20,225 nucleotides of DNA from Spirochaetaceae bacterium (GCA_031280705.1 JAITGJ010000043.1:1-20225); one strand, 5' to 3'; positions 6,667-13,342 are shown, numbered from the stretch's first letter. Translations and numbers: made by a program. The notes: generated by a model from the sequence alone, not told the origin.

Positions 6667-8529
6667 CTATTGAACCACCCGGTACCGCAGCAGCCCGGTA
6701 TATTGCCGCCCGTCTTTTGAGCCGTACACCGCCAGCTCCGTTATGCCCGCCGGTATTTCAAAATCCGCTTCAAAATTACCGGTACGGCTGTTTTTCTCAA
6801 GCGGAGTAAATTCACCGTTGATAATTATCGCAACCCGGGTAAAGTCCCTTGAGGAAACAACAAACCGCTCGGTTTCACCGCTTGTCAGGACGCCCTTGAC
6901 GGGGGACAGCAGTTGTGTATTGGCAGCATTGCCGTAAGCCGAAAATGCGGCCGGATATTTCACTATGCCGCGGCCAAATCCCCGGTATCCCGGCGCCGCC
7001 CTGATGTTAAAATCAAGAACATTCTCCAGCATATCCGTGGGCAGGTCAAGCAGCCGGTGAATTTTCATCACGGCAGTATTGCGGGCAGCATCAAACTGAT
7101 CTTCCAGAAAATAATAACAGCCGTTGTCCGCGACTTTGTAATAGGAATTCCTGAAATATTCAAGTTCCCCCGCGCTGATTTTCCGGTTTCCGGGATTTTC
7201 CGTATTAAAAAGCGCTTCGGCCCGCGGGAGCCAATCCCTTTCAAACGTGCCGATGTCAATCCTTTCCACGGGAGTTTCCGCATTGGTAAACCGGGCAAAA
7301 ATATGCCCCCGGTATTCACCGGCGTCAGGCACATCAAAATCGAACGTAACCGCTGTTCCCTTTCGTTCCGTCCATGACGCGCCTTCCACCTCCTGCTGCC
7401 CCGGTGTCCGGAGCTCACTTGACAATAAAACATTTCCGCTGCGCATAACCAGATCAAAAGTAAATCCACCGTCTATAAGATTGTTGTATTCCGGATCTTC
7501 CGCCTTGAGCGCAAGTCCATACCGGAAGAATGCGCCCGGAATATAGGCTTCCCGCATAAAATCGGCGGGCGTCAAAACCGGGGCATAATACTGATATGCA
7601 TCATCTGCGGGCAGGTGCGAATAGAGAAACGGACGAGAGTCAAGAAAAAGCCATGCGGTAGAGTATCGTTTAATGAACGTTCGCCGTTCTACCGGTCCCG
7701 CATCCCATGTTACATCTACAAGATGCCATTTATTGCCGATATGCACGGCGTTCCATGCATGATCCGGATTGTTTCCGATACTCCCGGTATAGCCAAACCC
7801 CTTTGAATAACCGTTTATGCCGATTGATTCAATGCCTGCAAGACTGCACATTTGATTCATCACATTGGTATAGCCGGAGCACACGGCTTTTTTCTTTTTC
7901 AACACGGAGATATAATCCTGTGCGGATACCCGGCCCGAAAAGTACATGGCGGTATCATAGGCGATATTATCGCAAATCCAGTCGTGGAGGGTTTTTACTT
8001 TCAGAAACGAATCCGTCATGCCGCCGGTCAGGGACGCGACAACGCCCGGCAGCGCCGCGGCGGGATCCACAAACACCTGTTCCATGAGCGCCGCCGGGAC
8101 GCGCCGGACGCGGGCTTCCATTCGGTTTGTCCGGTATCTTCCCGTTCCGCCGTCAGCCCCGGAGTACATTCTTATGGCGTTATTCGCCTGCGTTACCAGC
8201 GGCCGTTCCGCGCCTTCCCGTTGGGTATAGGCGTACAAAAAAGCGCAGTTGCCCTGCCGGATGGCCGCGGCAACCAGTTCCGCATCTGTCTGTGTTGGCG
8301 CAGTCCGCACGGCTGCCGGGCGGGCGGTCTTGGCCTCTCCGCCGCTGTTCCGCGGGGATGTTCCGGGAACAGTCCGGTCCTGATCCGGGCTGTTCCCGCG
8401 GGCCGGCGCGGGCGCAGAAGTTCCGGCGGTCTCCGGCCCTTTCCCGCCGGCCGGTTCGCGCGGCGCTCCCGAAGACATACAGCCCATAACCATGACTGCC
8501 AGCATAAAAAACACAATCATCTTTTTCAT
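6667..8529 (-). CDS. Transglutaminase-like (kyphoscoliosis-peptidase type) lipoprotein
   Basis: A 620-residue exported lipoprotein. MKKMIVFFMLAVMVMGC gives a lipobox-like VMGC (Cys17), then a low-complexity Gly/Pro/Ser/Arg linker to about residue 80. A transglutaminase-like cysteine-protease-fold core follows with the full triad: Cys217 in KAVCSGYTNVM, His257 in NPDHAWNAVHIGNKW and Asp272 in LVDVTWDAG. This spacing matches the bacterial KSP/transglutaminase-like group. The C-terminal half carries tandem beta-rich modules, including one around EYRGHIFARFTN and a final Ig-like one ending YGSKDGRQYTGLLRYRVVQ. It is probably a periplasmic or surface peptidase or cross-linker acting on peptidoglycan or protein; the substrate is unknown. 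It starts 18 bases after the EcsC-like gene, with GGAGGG inside the gap, suggesting co-transcription. Confidence 0.9.
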   Translation of the reverse strand: MKKMIVFFMLAVMVMGCMSSGAPREPAGGKGPETAGTSAPAPARGNSPDQDRTVPGTSPRNSGGEAKTARPAAVRTAPTQTDAELVAAAIRQGNCAFLYAYTQREGAERPLVTQANNAIRMYSGADGGTGRYRTNRMEARVRRVPAALMEQVFVDPAAALPGVVASLTGGMTDSFLKVKTLHDWICDNIAYDTAMYFSGRVSAQDYISVLKKKKAVCSGYTNVMNQMCSLAGIESIGINGYSKGFGYTGSIGNNPDHAWNAVHIGNKWHLVDVTWDAGPVERRTFIKRYSTAWLFLDSRPFLYSHLPADDAYQYYAPVLTPADFMREAYIPGAFFRYGLALKAEDPEYNNLIDGGFTFDLVMRSGNVLLSSELRTPGQQEVEGASWTERKGTAVTFDFDVPDAGEYRGHIFARFTNAETPVERIDIGTFERDWLPRAEALFNTENPGNRKISAGELEYFRNSYYKVADNGCYYFLEDQFDAARNTAVMKIHRLLDLPTDMLENVLDFNIRAAPGYRGFGRGIVKYPAAFSAYGNAANTQLLSPVKGVLTSGETERFVVSSRDFTRVAIIINGEFTPLEKNSRTGNFEADFEIPAGITELAVYGSKDGRQYTGLLRYRVVQ

Positions 8530-8547
8530 ATACCTGCGCCCTCCCTC

Positions 8548-9282
8548 CTATAATGGACGTATGGTTCCGTTATTCTTCTTTATTTCTATGGAATCATACA
8601 GTTTATGTTTTAATCTGTTGCACATGGGCACATAGGAAAACAGCGTCATCCCGCCTGAAACAATGCCTGACACAAACGGCACGATTCTTGCGATTATTCT
8701 GCCCGCGCTTTTTTTTGTGAGCTGTACGCCAATAACTGCCGCTATGCGCGCCACGGTTTTGTCCAGTATCTTGCCGAGGGTTATGTGGGCAAGGGTTTTG
8801 TTAAATTGGCTGTCAATCACTTCGTTAAGCGTATGTTCCGCTTCTCCAACGCCTGCCATAACCCCGATAAATACGGTCAATACTTCCCTGAAGTTATTGC
8901 CGGTATCGTCAATGCTTTTTAGCCCAAATATATACGCCAGTTTTTGTGCCGCAACCAAGACGTGATAATAAAATTGAGCTACATCCGCCGGGATAGTTGC
9001 CGCCATGACAAGTCCACCGGGTATGCCGGCAACAAATGATGTACCGGCGGCTATACCCGTATGCTGCTTGATGGTGTCTCCCGCCATTCGTTCCATCAGG
9101 GTGAGCTCGATGCCGGCCTCATGCGCGCCAACCCTGAGTATGTTATCTACCGTTGCCTGATCGCAATACTTTTCGTATGTTTTCTGCAAAAACATTTCCC
9201 GGTCAATTTTTGCGCCGGGAAACTTTAATGCCATATCCAAAACATTGAACCAAAATCGCGCGTCGCTGGTATAGCTTCCCAT
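8548..9282 (-). CDS. EcsC-like membrane-associated protein
   Basis: A 244-residue protein without a signal peptide. Residues about 77-120 form a Gly/Ala-rich hydrophobic region (AAGTSFVAGIPGGLVMAA, then IPADVAQFYYHVLVAAQKLAYIFG), which is the characteristic EcsC pattern of a glycine-rich hairpin followed by a 'aDi..y...l...q.laY.yG' helix. Further hydrophobic stretches occur at VLTVFIGVMAGVGEA (about 134-148) and IVPFVSGIVSGGMTLFSYVP near the C-terminus. EcsC proteins associate with membranes; their biochemical role is poorly defined. The ATG is preceded by AAAGGT overlapping the stop of the 82-aa gene, with only three bases between them, so translational coupling is likely. Confidence 0.72.
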   Translation of the reverse strand: MGSYTSDARFWFNVLDMALKFPGAKIDREMFLQKTYEKYCDQATVDNILRVGAHEAGIELTLMERMAGDTIKQHTGIAAGTSFVAGIPGGLVMAATIPADVAQFYYHVLVAAQKLAYIFGLKSIDDTGNNFREVLTVFIGVMAGVGEAEHTLNEVIDSQFNKTLAHITLGKILDKTVARIAAVIGVQLTKKSAGRIIARIVPFVSGIVSGGMTLFSYVPMCNRLKHKLYDSIEIKKNNGTIRPL

Positions 9283-9285
9283 ACG

Positions 9286-9534
9286 TTACCTTTTGCCCTT
9301 GAAATATTTTTCAATTTCTTCCCGGATTTTCTTTTCCGTCAGGAACGGGGGAACTTTACCGGCAAATGCCGTTACCGTTCTGCCGGAAACGGTATAGGCG
9401 GCCCTGAAGCCCTTTATGGTAAAACTTCCTTCCCGCGTGTCCCCGTCGATCACGACGCCGTGTTCCGCCGCCAGTTTTTTGGCTTCAGGGAACAGGACGC
9501 TGATATCGTCCGGCAGTTCAACCGTTATTTTCAT
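9286..9534 (-). CDS. Small 82-aa protein of unknown function
   Basis: MKITVELPDDISVLFPEAKK starts a compact alpha/beta protein: a strand, a helix with Lys/Ala/Glu, then FTIKGFRAAYTVSGRTVTAFAGKVP strands and a C-terminal amphipathic helix (TEKKIREEIEKYF). The order of elements resembles the small polyhydroxyalkanoate-granule-associated family (PF09650 type), but identity is too low to claim this by eye. It is likely cytoplasmic. A very strong TGGAGG site precedes the ATG, and the gene is tightly packed between the CAP lipoprotein (15 bases) and the EcsC-like gene (3 bases), which supports its being real and co-expressed. The neighbouring EcsC-like protein may be a functional partner; that is inference. 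Confidence 0.78.
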   Translation of the reverse strand: MKITVELPDDISVLFPEAKKLAAEHGVVIDGDTREGSFTIKGFRAAYTVSGRTVTAFAGKVPPFLTEKKIREEIEKYFKGKR

Positions 9535-9548
9535 TAAACCTCCAGAGA

Positions 9549-10649
9549 TTAAAGCGAAAAAAATTCAACTTCATAGACCAGTTGTTGCGCTTGTCCCGCT
9601 TTATCTACAAGTCCTCCAATTTCCACTTTAAATTTTTTTCCGCGCAAGAATACCGGCATTCCATCCGGCCTGAATATAATGCAATACGGCATCCCAAAAC
9701 CGGTTCTTTCGATATTAAAATATTTACCGGTTTTATTTTTATCTCTGCCGGTAAAAACCCACTCCTTGCCGTCATTTATACACGTCAACTTTACCGTTGG
9801 ATTGCATCTGCTCAAATTAAATATATCCGGATTGAGGCTGACGCTCCATGCTTGTGTTGTCTCAAAAAAACTACTTGGAAAATAACCTTGATTCGGCCAC
9901 AATACATAATCAGGGTTTGGCCCGGATGTATTGCTTTTATCAAAAACCTGAATAGCCGCAAAAGAATTTATCGACTGGCCGCTTCCAGTCGAAGCATAGC
10001 CAAAACCAATTTTCCCTAATGCTGGATTTAATATCCACCGGCGATGCCCCAATCGGTCAATATTACTTTCGTCTGAATCATCACACCAGCCTTTTACAGC
10101 CTCGGAAAGATTCATGGTTGTTCCCATGCTTTGATGAATATTCGCCGATGTTGTGCTCTGATAACCTATTCGGTAAAAGGCTTGATCCATATCGGCGGGT
10201 TTCGAGGGAGTATGCGTCAAATGTCCAACCTTTGCCAAAAGCACCGCCCCATGCTGTCCTATGTCATTTAATTCATCGGTCATTATCGTGTTTTCAGACA
10301 GGCCAGCCAAATATCGGATAAAATTAACCGTATTTAAGCCATTTTGTAAAAATTCAGGCGTTAACCTTCCGGCCCGGTATGGGCTTCCGATATTTGGCTG
10401 TTCGAGAAAGATTCTTGTTGTTATTCTTGGTTTGTATTCCTGCCATTTAGCCTTTATTGCCATTACCTGTTCCGGTTCAGACCTATTGCCAGATGATTCT
10501 GTTGATTCAGAATCATCGTTATCGTTATTGACAAGACTGGACAATGAATTACCCAAAGAAGAAAAACCCTCCTTGAGTGTTTCGCAAGATGAAATCAATA
10601 TACTTACGGCAATGATAAACCCGCAAAAACCCTTTTGCAACATGGCCAT
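9549..10649 (-). CDS. Second CAP-domain lipoprotein with C-terminal beta extension
   Basis: A 366-residue exported lipoprotein. The signal peptide ends ILISSC (Cys22) and is followed by a Ser/Asn/Asp/Glu-rich linker to about residue 60. The CAP-like domain spans about 95-245: ELNDIGQHGAVLLAKVGHLTHTP is the first helix with its catalytic-site-type His, then NIHQSMG, AVKGWCDDSDESN, and LGHRRWILNPALGKIGFGYA, the CAP signature with GHR. About 100 further residues form a beta-rich C-terminal region (NPTVKLTCINDGKEWVFTG, ending VYEVEFFSL) not found in minimal CAP proteins. AAAGGAG lies six bases before the ATG. It starts 11 bases after the HNH gene's stop. AT-richer than the flanking genes, like the HNH pair, hinting at shared ancestry or recent arrival. 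Confidence 0.87.
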   Translation of the reverse strand: MAMLQKGFCGFIIAVSILISSCETLKEGFSSLGNSLSSLVNNDNDDSESTESSGNRSEPEQVMAIKAKWQEYKPRITTRIFLEQPNIGSPYRAGRLTPEFLQNGLNTVNFIRYLAGLSENTIMTDELNDIGQHGAVLLAKVGHLTHTPSKPADMDQAFYRIGYQSTTSANIHQSMGTTMNLSEAVKGWCDDSDESNIDRLGHRRWILNPALGKIGFGYASTGSGQSINSFAAIQVFDKSNTSGPNPDYVLWPNQGYFPSSFFETTQAWSVSLNPDIFNLSRCNPTVKLTCINDGKEWVFTGRDKNKTGKYFNIERTGFGMPYCIIFRPDGMPVFLRGKKFKVEIGGLVDKAGQAQQLVYEVEFFSL

Positions 10650-10660
10650 TTATCTCTCCT

Positions 10661-11002
10661 TTACTCTATGAGCACAACACAGTACTGTTTATGGCATCTT
10701 TTATAGGGATAAGTTGCCATTTTATCCTCATCAAACAAATTTTCAATCCGTTTTACCTGAAACCTTTTCCCGTTTGCCTCAAAAGTATTTTTGCCGGCTT
10801 TTTTCTCATTGGTTTCCCAATGGGTTATTTGAATATTGTCCCATGTATCAGGCCCATTCATAGCCAATGGCAATATATGGTCCAATGTCCATCCACATTC
10901 CGACTGTTTTCCATATTCATTTTTACGGATGAGCCGTCCGGCAAAATCATGTGCTTCAATCCTGTCCTTAAACTGTTCCTCCCAAAAATCTCCACTGGTC
11001 AT
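10661..11002 (-). CDS. Small stand-alone HNH-type nuclease-like protein (113 aa)
   Basis: The core reads CGWTLDHILPLAMNGPDTWD, then NIQITHWETN: Asp41-His42, Asn56 and His61 give a DH...N...H HNH (beta-beta-alpha metal) motif. The N-terminal part is FWEEQFKDRIEAHDFAGRLI and the C-terminal part NTFEANGKRFQVKR. HNH domains cleave nucleic acid using one metal ion. No DNA-binding domain or signal peptide is visible, so this could be an orphan toxin-type nuclease module, a repair or defence accessory, or a catalytic relic. It has a strong GGAGGAG site. It is clearly paralogous to the 76-aa protein encoded just upstream on the same strand, and it is followed 11 bases later by a CAP lipoprotein gene. 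Confidence 0.82.
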   Translation of the reverse strand: MTSGDFWEEQFKDRIEAHDFAGRLIRKNEYGKQSECGWTLDHILPLAMNGPDTWDNIQITHWETNEKKAGKNTFEANGKRFQVKRIENLFDEDKMATYPYKRCHKQYCVVLIE

Positions 11003-11034
11003 AACAACTCCTCCAATAAATATATACGCGGAAG

Positions 11035-11075
11035 TTGTTCTGAAACTTCACCAACTTGGCGAAGTTTCAGAACAA
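11035..11075. repeat. Perfect 15-bp-arm hairpin between the two HNH genes
   Basis: Arms TTGTTCTGAAACTTC (11035-11049) and its exact complement (11061-11075) enclose an 11-base loop that itself holds the small inverted repeat CCAA/TTGG. No T run follows. It sits about 30 bases upstream of the ribosome-binding site of the second HNH gene, so it could alter mRNA stability or stoichiometry. It is bordered by GCGGAAGTTGTT, which is identical to a stretch at 5186-5197. Confidence 0.75.
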
Positions 11076-11164
11076 TGCTAATACTCAAAACCTTAAACAG
11101 GATAAAATACTTGTTCCCCATACACAGACCATGTATAGAAGCTTTTTTCCGCATTAATCTCCTG

Positions 11165-11395
11165 CTATCTATTATGCAATTCATCATGAGTTCTCATATG
11201 AACAATCTCAAGATTATCAAAAGTATCCGTGCCGCCTTGCTTTTTCGGACGTTTATGGTGAACATCCCACCCATATTTCGATCCTTTTTGCCCATAGGCC
11301 GCTTTATACATAAGGCGGCCCCTAGCATCACGAGCCTCTGCTACCTTGCCATAGGTCTGTTCCCACAGGTTCATTGCCTTTTTATGGTCTAACAT
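11165..11395 (-). CDS. Small HNH protein (76 aa), short paralogue of the next gene
   Basis: YGWDVHHKRPKKQGGTDTFD followed by NLEIVHMRTHDELHNR is a canonical HNH motif: His46-His47, Asn61, His66 plus His70. The N-terminus LWEQTYGKVAEARDARGRLM aligns with the FWEEQFKDRIEAHDFAGRLI segment of the 113-aa neighbour. The protein ends just after the HNH helix and lacks the neighbour's roughly 45-residue C-terminal part. This is either a naturally minimal form or a truncation. AAGGAG lies nine bases before the ATG. It is transcribed with the cluster, 76 bases after the beta-barrel gene ends. Confidence 0.8.
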   Translation of the reverse strand: MLDHKKAMNLWEQTYGKVAEARDARGRLMYKAAYGQKGSKYGWDVHHKRPKKQGGTDTFDNLEIVHMRTHDELHNR

Positions 11396-11434
11396 AATGT
11401 ATTTCTCCTTCCGGGCTGCAAAACCCGCTCCGTA

Positions 11435-11463
11435 GTTCCGCGCACGGTTCCTGTGCGCGGAAC
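11435..11463. repeat. Perfect 11-bp GC-rich hairpin between beta-barrel and HNH genes
   Basis: GTTCCGCGCAC and GTGCGCGGAAC pair perfectly around a 7-base loop, eight bases after the stop of the beta-barrel gene. A second small stem (CGGG/CCCG) follows on the minus strand, with TTTT only inside its loop. No T run follows, so Rho-independent termination is doubtful; partial attenuation or mRNA 3'-end protection is possible. Confidence 0.55.
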
Positions 11464-11471
11464 CTCCGCCG

Positions 11472-12038
11472 CTATATTTTGAATTTTATTCCCAGGGATA
11501 CGGTGTTAAGCGGATACGAAATGACAAACTGGTCCGTGGTACATTTCAGGTTATAATCAGGCAGTATAAGCCAGTCATGCCGGAAACTGAGCTCAAGAAT
11601 GTTCATGTACAATTCAACATTCCTGTTCGGCGTAATGGCAAACCGTGCCGCGCCGTTTACGGAAATCCTGTCTGCATCTATGGCGTTATAGTCATCATTC
11701 CACGCATAGCTGTCATTAAACCGGGAATACAGAAATGATCCGGCCAGGCCAAAAGAGAACCATTGATATTTGAGAAAATCATACTGGAAAAATATTCCGG
11801 CAGACAGTATGCTCCCTTTGTCCAAAAAGGCAACCGCGCCATTGATGCCGAATGATGTTCTTTCGGAAAAGTACCGGGCAATGGATATGCCCACATAAAA
11901 TTCATTTGAACCACCGGATGTTAGACTGTTGTTCCATTTGTAGTAATCGGCATACAATTCTCCGCCAATTGACCAGTTCTGGGCAAAAGCGGAAAACGAC
12001 AGAAAAATCATCAGAACAGCAAAAAATCCCTTTTTCAT
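11472..12038 (-). CDS. Small outer-membrane beta-barrel-like protein
   Basis: A 188-residue exported protein. The signal peptide MKKGFFAVLMIFLSFSAFA precedes QNWSIGGELY. The mature part has repeated alternating hydrophobic/polar strands rich in Tyr, Phe and Gly (GGELYADYYKW, FYVGISIARYF, TSFGINGAVAFL, SAGIFFQYDF, FSFGLAGSFLYSRF, VNGAARFAITP, VELYMNILELSF), and it ends NTVSLGIKFKI. These features suggest an 8-stranded OmpA/OmpW-like barrel in the outer membrane. I start at the ATG at 12038 because of GGGGAG upstream and the ideal signal peptide; an earlier in-frame start at 12083 would bury the signal. It follows the conserved unknown gene after about 40 bases. Confidence 0.82.
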   Translation of the reverse strand: MKKGFFAVLMIFLSFSAFAQNWSIGGELYADYYKWNNSLTSGGSNEFYVGISIARYFSERTSFGINGAVAFLDKGSILSAGIFFQYDFLKYQWFSFGLAGSFLYSRFNDSYAWNDDYNAIDADRISVNGAARFAITPNRNVELYMNILELSFRHDWLILPDYNLKCTTDQFVISYPLNTVSLGIKFKI

Positions 12039-12079
12039 GTTACAACTCCCCATAATAAAAAATTCATGCATCCTTGTCC

Positions 12080-12772
12080 TCACGGAATGATCGCGGTGAG
12101 GATGGGACCCCAGGGACCGGCGACGCCTTTCCCGTTTTCAAAGCAGAGACAGATATAGATACGGTTCCCGCTTTCTCCCTGAAACTCAAACCGGTGGTTC
12201 CTCCGCTGGGTCCAGGTTGAGTGCGGCAGTTGGTAACCGGCGACAGGCGCTTCGGTCAGGCGGAACAGGTCAAGGGGCGTGGGGTTTCCGGTAAGGCCGT
12301 AGTAAATCCGCGCGCCCCGGTACGCGCGCCGGTCTTCCGCGCCCATGTCTCCCCGCGCCCGGATGTTTACCACCTCGATAATGCCGTAGTCCGGGAAGCG
12401 CACATCCCCTTCGGCCTCAAGGCGCGGCGCGGGAATATCGGTTTTTGTGCTGTCCTGCGGGGAAAGCAGCAGTGAAACCAGTTCCGCGTCCGTAAGCGGC
12501 GGCTGGAGGAACCACCGCCGTTTGATAAACCGCATTTTTGCTACCAATATGTCGAAGGCTTCCCGGCACTGGGCGGTGATAATCTGGGTACGCTCGCTCG
12601 ACTTTGCCGCGTTGAGCGTGGCCTCCGCCGCGGCGGTGAGCGTGGCCAGCTCTGTCATTTCCGCAGCGGGCACATTCCAGTCCGCCCCCTTACTGGCCAG
12701 CACCGAACTCCAGTTTTTTGCCATGTGAAGCTGATCGTCCCGCCTGCCGGGAAGCCAATTGTCATATCCCAT
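12080..12772 (-). CDS. Conserved protein of unknown function, two-domain
   Basis: A 230-residue protein starting MGYDNWLPGRRDDQLHMAKN, without a signal peptide. Residues to about 105 are an Ala/Thr/Glu-rich helical bundle (ELATLTAAAEATLNAAKSSE, then AFDILVAKMRFIKRRWFLQPPLTD). The C-terminal part looks like a beta-sandwich/FN3-type module ending ICLCFENGKGVAGPWGPILT. From memory, this architecture recurs in Bacteroidota and spirochaetes without an assigned function; I cannot verify that here. TAAAGGAG is the ribosome-binding site, and its TAA is the stop codon of the upstream repeat ORF, a classical coupling arrangement. Transcription probably starts at the promoter near 13315-13287. It could be a phage- or mobile-element-like cargo gene; context does not settle this. 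Confidence 0.8.
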   Translation of the reverse strand: MGYDNWLPGRRDDQLHMAKNWSSVLASKGADWNVPAAEMTELATLTAAAEATLNAAKSSERTQIITAQCREAFDILVAKMRFIKRRWFLQPPLTDAELVSLLLSPQDSTKTDIPAPRLEAEGDVRFPDYGIIEVVNIRARGDMGAEDRRAYRGARIYYGLTGNPTPLDLFRLTEAPVAGYQLPHSTWTQRRNHRFEFQGESGNRIYICLCFENGKGVAGPWGPILTAIIP

Positions 12773-12818
12773 TGTGTCTCTCCTTTACACGGTTCCCGCC
12801 GTGCTTTTTTCCGCGCCA

Positions 12819-13091
12819 TTCCTGAACAGAACCGGCCTGTTTCTGAATCGAAACGGGCCGGTTTTTGTCAGAAATGGTTTGTGCTTGAATAGAAATAAAA
12901 TATTCCTGACAGGAAACGGAGCATTTCCGGTCAGCAATGAAACATTCTTGACCAGAAACGGACTATTTTCTTTCAGCAATGGATTGTTTTTGACAAGAAA
13001 CGGACTATTTCCTTTCAGAAACAGATCATTCCTGACAAGGAATGCCGCGTTAGTGGAGAATAACAGGGCGTTTCTAAAGCGGAACGGGACC
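12819..13091. repeat. Thirteen degenerate 21-bp tandem repeats
   Basis: Thirteen contiguous 21-base units without spacers. The unit contains the core GACMAGAAACGG on the plus strand. Odd and even units differ consistently in the middle third (about units 5-10), so a 42-bp higher-order period is visible. Because 21 is a multiple of three, reading frames stay open on both strands; the minus-strand frame fits an expressed ORF better. The units start about 47 bases upstream of the ATG of the 230-aa gene. There are no unique spacers, so this is not CRISPR. Confidence 0.85.
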
Positions 13092-13200
13092 GCCGTTATG
13101 CCGTCCCGCCCGGCCGGAACAAGGTCCCCGGCATATATGGAGAGCGGCGGGAGGGGTTTTTGCCGGCGGCCGCCGGCGGCGGTCAGACAATATTTATTCT

Positions 13201-13213
13201 GGGGGGGGGGGGG
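13201..13213. repeat. Homopolymer of 13 G (C on the coding strand)
   Basis: An uninterrupted run of 13 G. Poly-G/C tracts of this length slip during replication, and spirochaetes such as T. pallidum use them for phase variation. Here the tract lies inside the minus-strand repeat ORF and decides whether its 5' end joins the heptad frame. Confidence 0.85.
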
Positions 13214-13286
13214 ACTCTAGCCCACAGACAGAAGGAAAAATCATGTGCCGGGGCCATGTTTCTCTCGTTCTTTTTCATAAGGTAGT

Positions 13287-13315
13287 ATTCTACCGGCGTT
13301 CGTAAAAAAAGTCAA
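13287..13315 (-). promoter_or_regulatory. Sigma70-type promoter of the repeat ORF and envelope cluster
   Basis: On the minus strand TTGACT (13315-13310) and TAGAAT (13292-13287) are separated by exactly 17 bases, each one mismatch from consensus. The predicted start of transcription is near 13280, giving a leader of roughly 20 bases to the ATG at 13257 and about 500 bases to the ATG at 12772. Confidence 0.6.
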
Positions 13316-13342
13316 GCGCCCAAAACCCTCTGGGTTTTGGGC
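13304..13342 (-). terminator. Intrinsic terminator of the upstream two-gene unit
   Basis: GCCCAAAACCC and GGGTTTTGGGC (11 bp, perfect, 3-base loop) form a hairpin at 13318-13342. Reading on the minus strand it is followed after seven bases by seven T. It would end transcription coming from the 14747-13612 unit. The T run also forms part of the spacer of the next promoter. Confidence 0.75.

Larger units (their letters stand above)
12785..13257 (-). pseudogene. Phase-variable-looking ORF encoding 7-residue tandem repeats (frame broken at a 13-C tract)
   Basis: An ATG at 13257 (GAGAG five bases upstream) opens MAPAHDFSFCLWARVPPPP. The frame enters a run of 13 C, after which TGA soon stops it. 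If the tract had one more C (or two fewer), the frame would continue open through thirteen heptads such as SPFLVKN, NPLLKEN and VSLLTGN to a TAA at 12785-12787. That TAA overlaps the ribosome-binding site of the next gene. The in-phase product would be about 157 residues. A second ATG at 13278 is also in frame but lies almost at the predicted transcription start. The repeats look like short amphipathic turns; no family is recognised. Supporting evidence is the upstream promoter, the length-sensitive homopolymer and the coupled stop. The C-tract length could also be a sequencing error. Confidence 0.5.

Noticed and set aside
12819..13091. CRISPR array
   Set aside because: Units are contiguous and degenerate with no unique spacers and no cas genes nearby.
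13162..13177. 16-bp G/C-only palindrome GCCGGCGGCCGCCGGC as a terminator
   Set aside because: No T run follows on either strand; it may arise by chance in a GC-rich stretch, though it would lie in the leader of the 230-aa gene.
12759..13220. Plus-strand open frame across the 21-bp repeats
   Set aside because: Begins at a TTG without a ribosome-binding site and is open only because the repeat length is a multiple of three; the minus-strand reading has a promoter, ATG and coupled stop.
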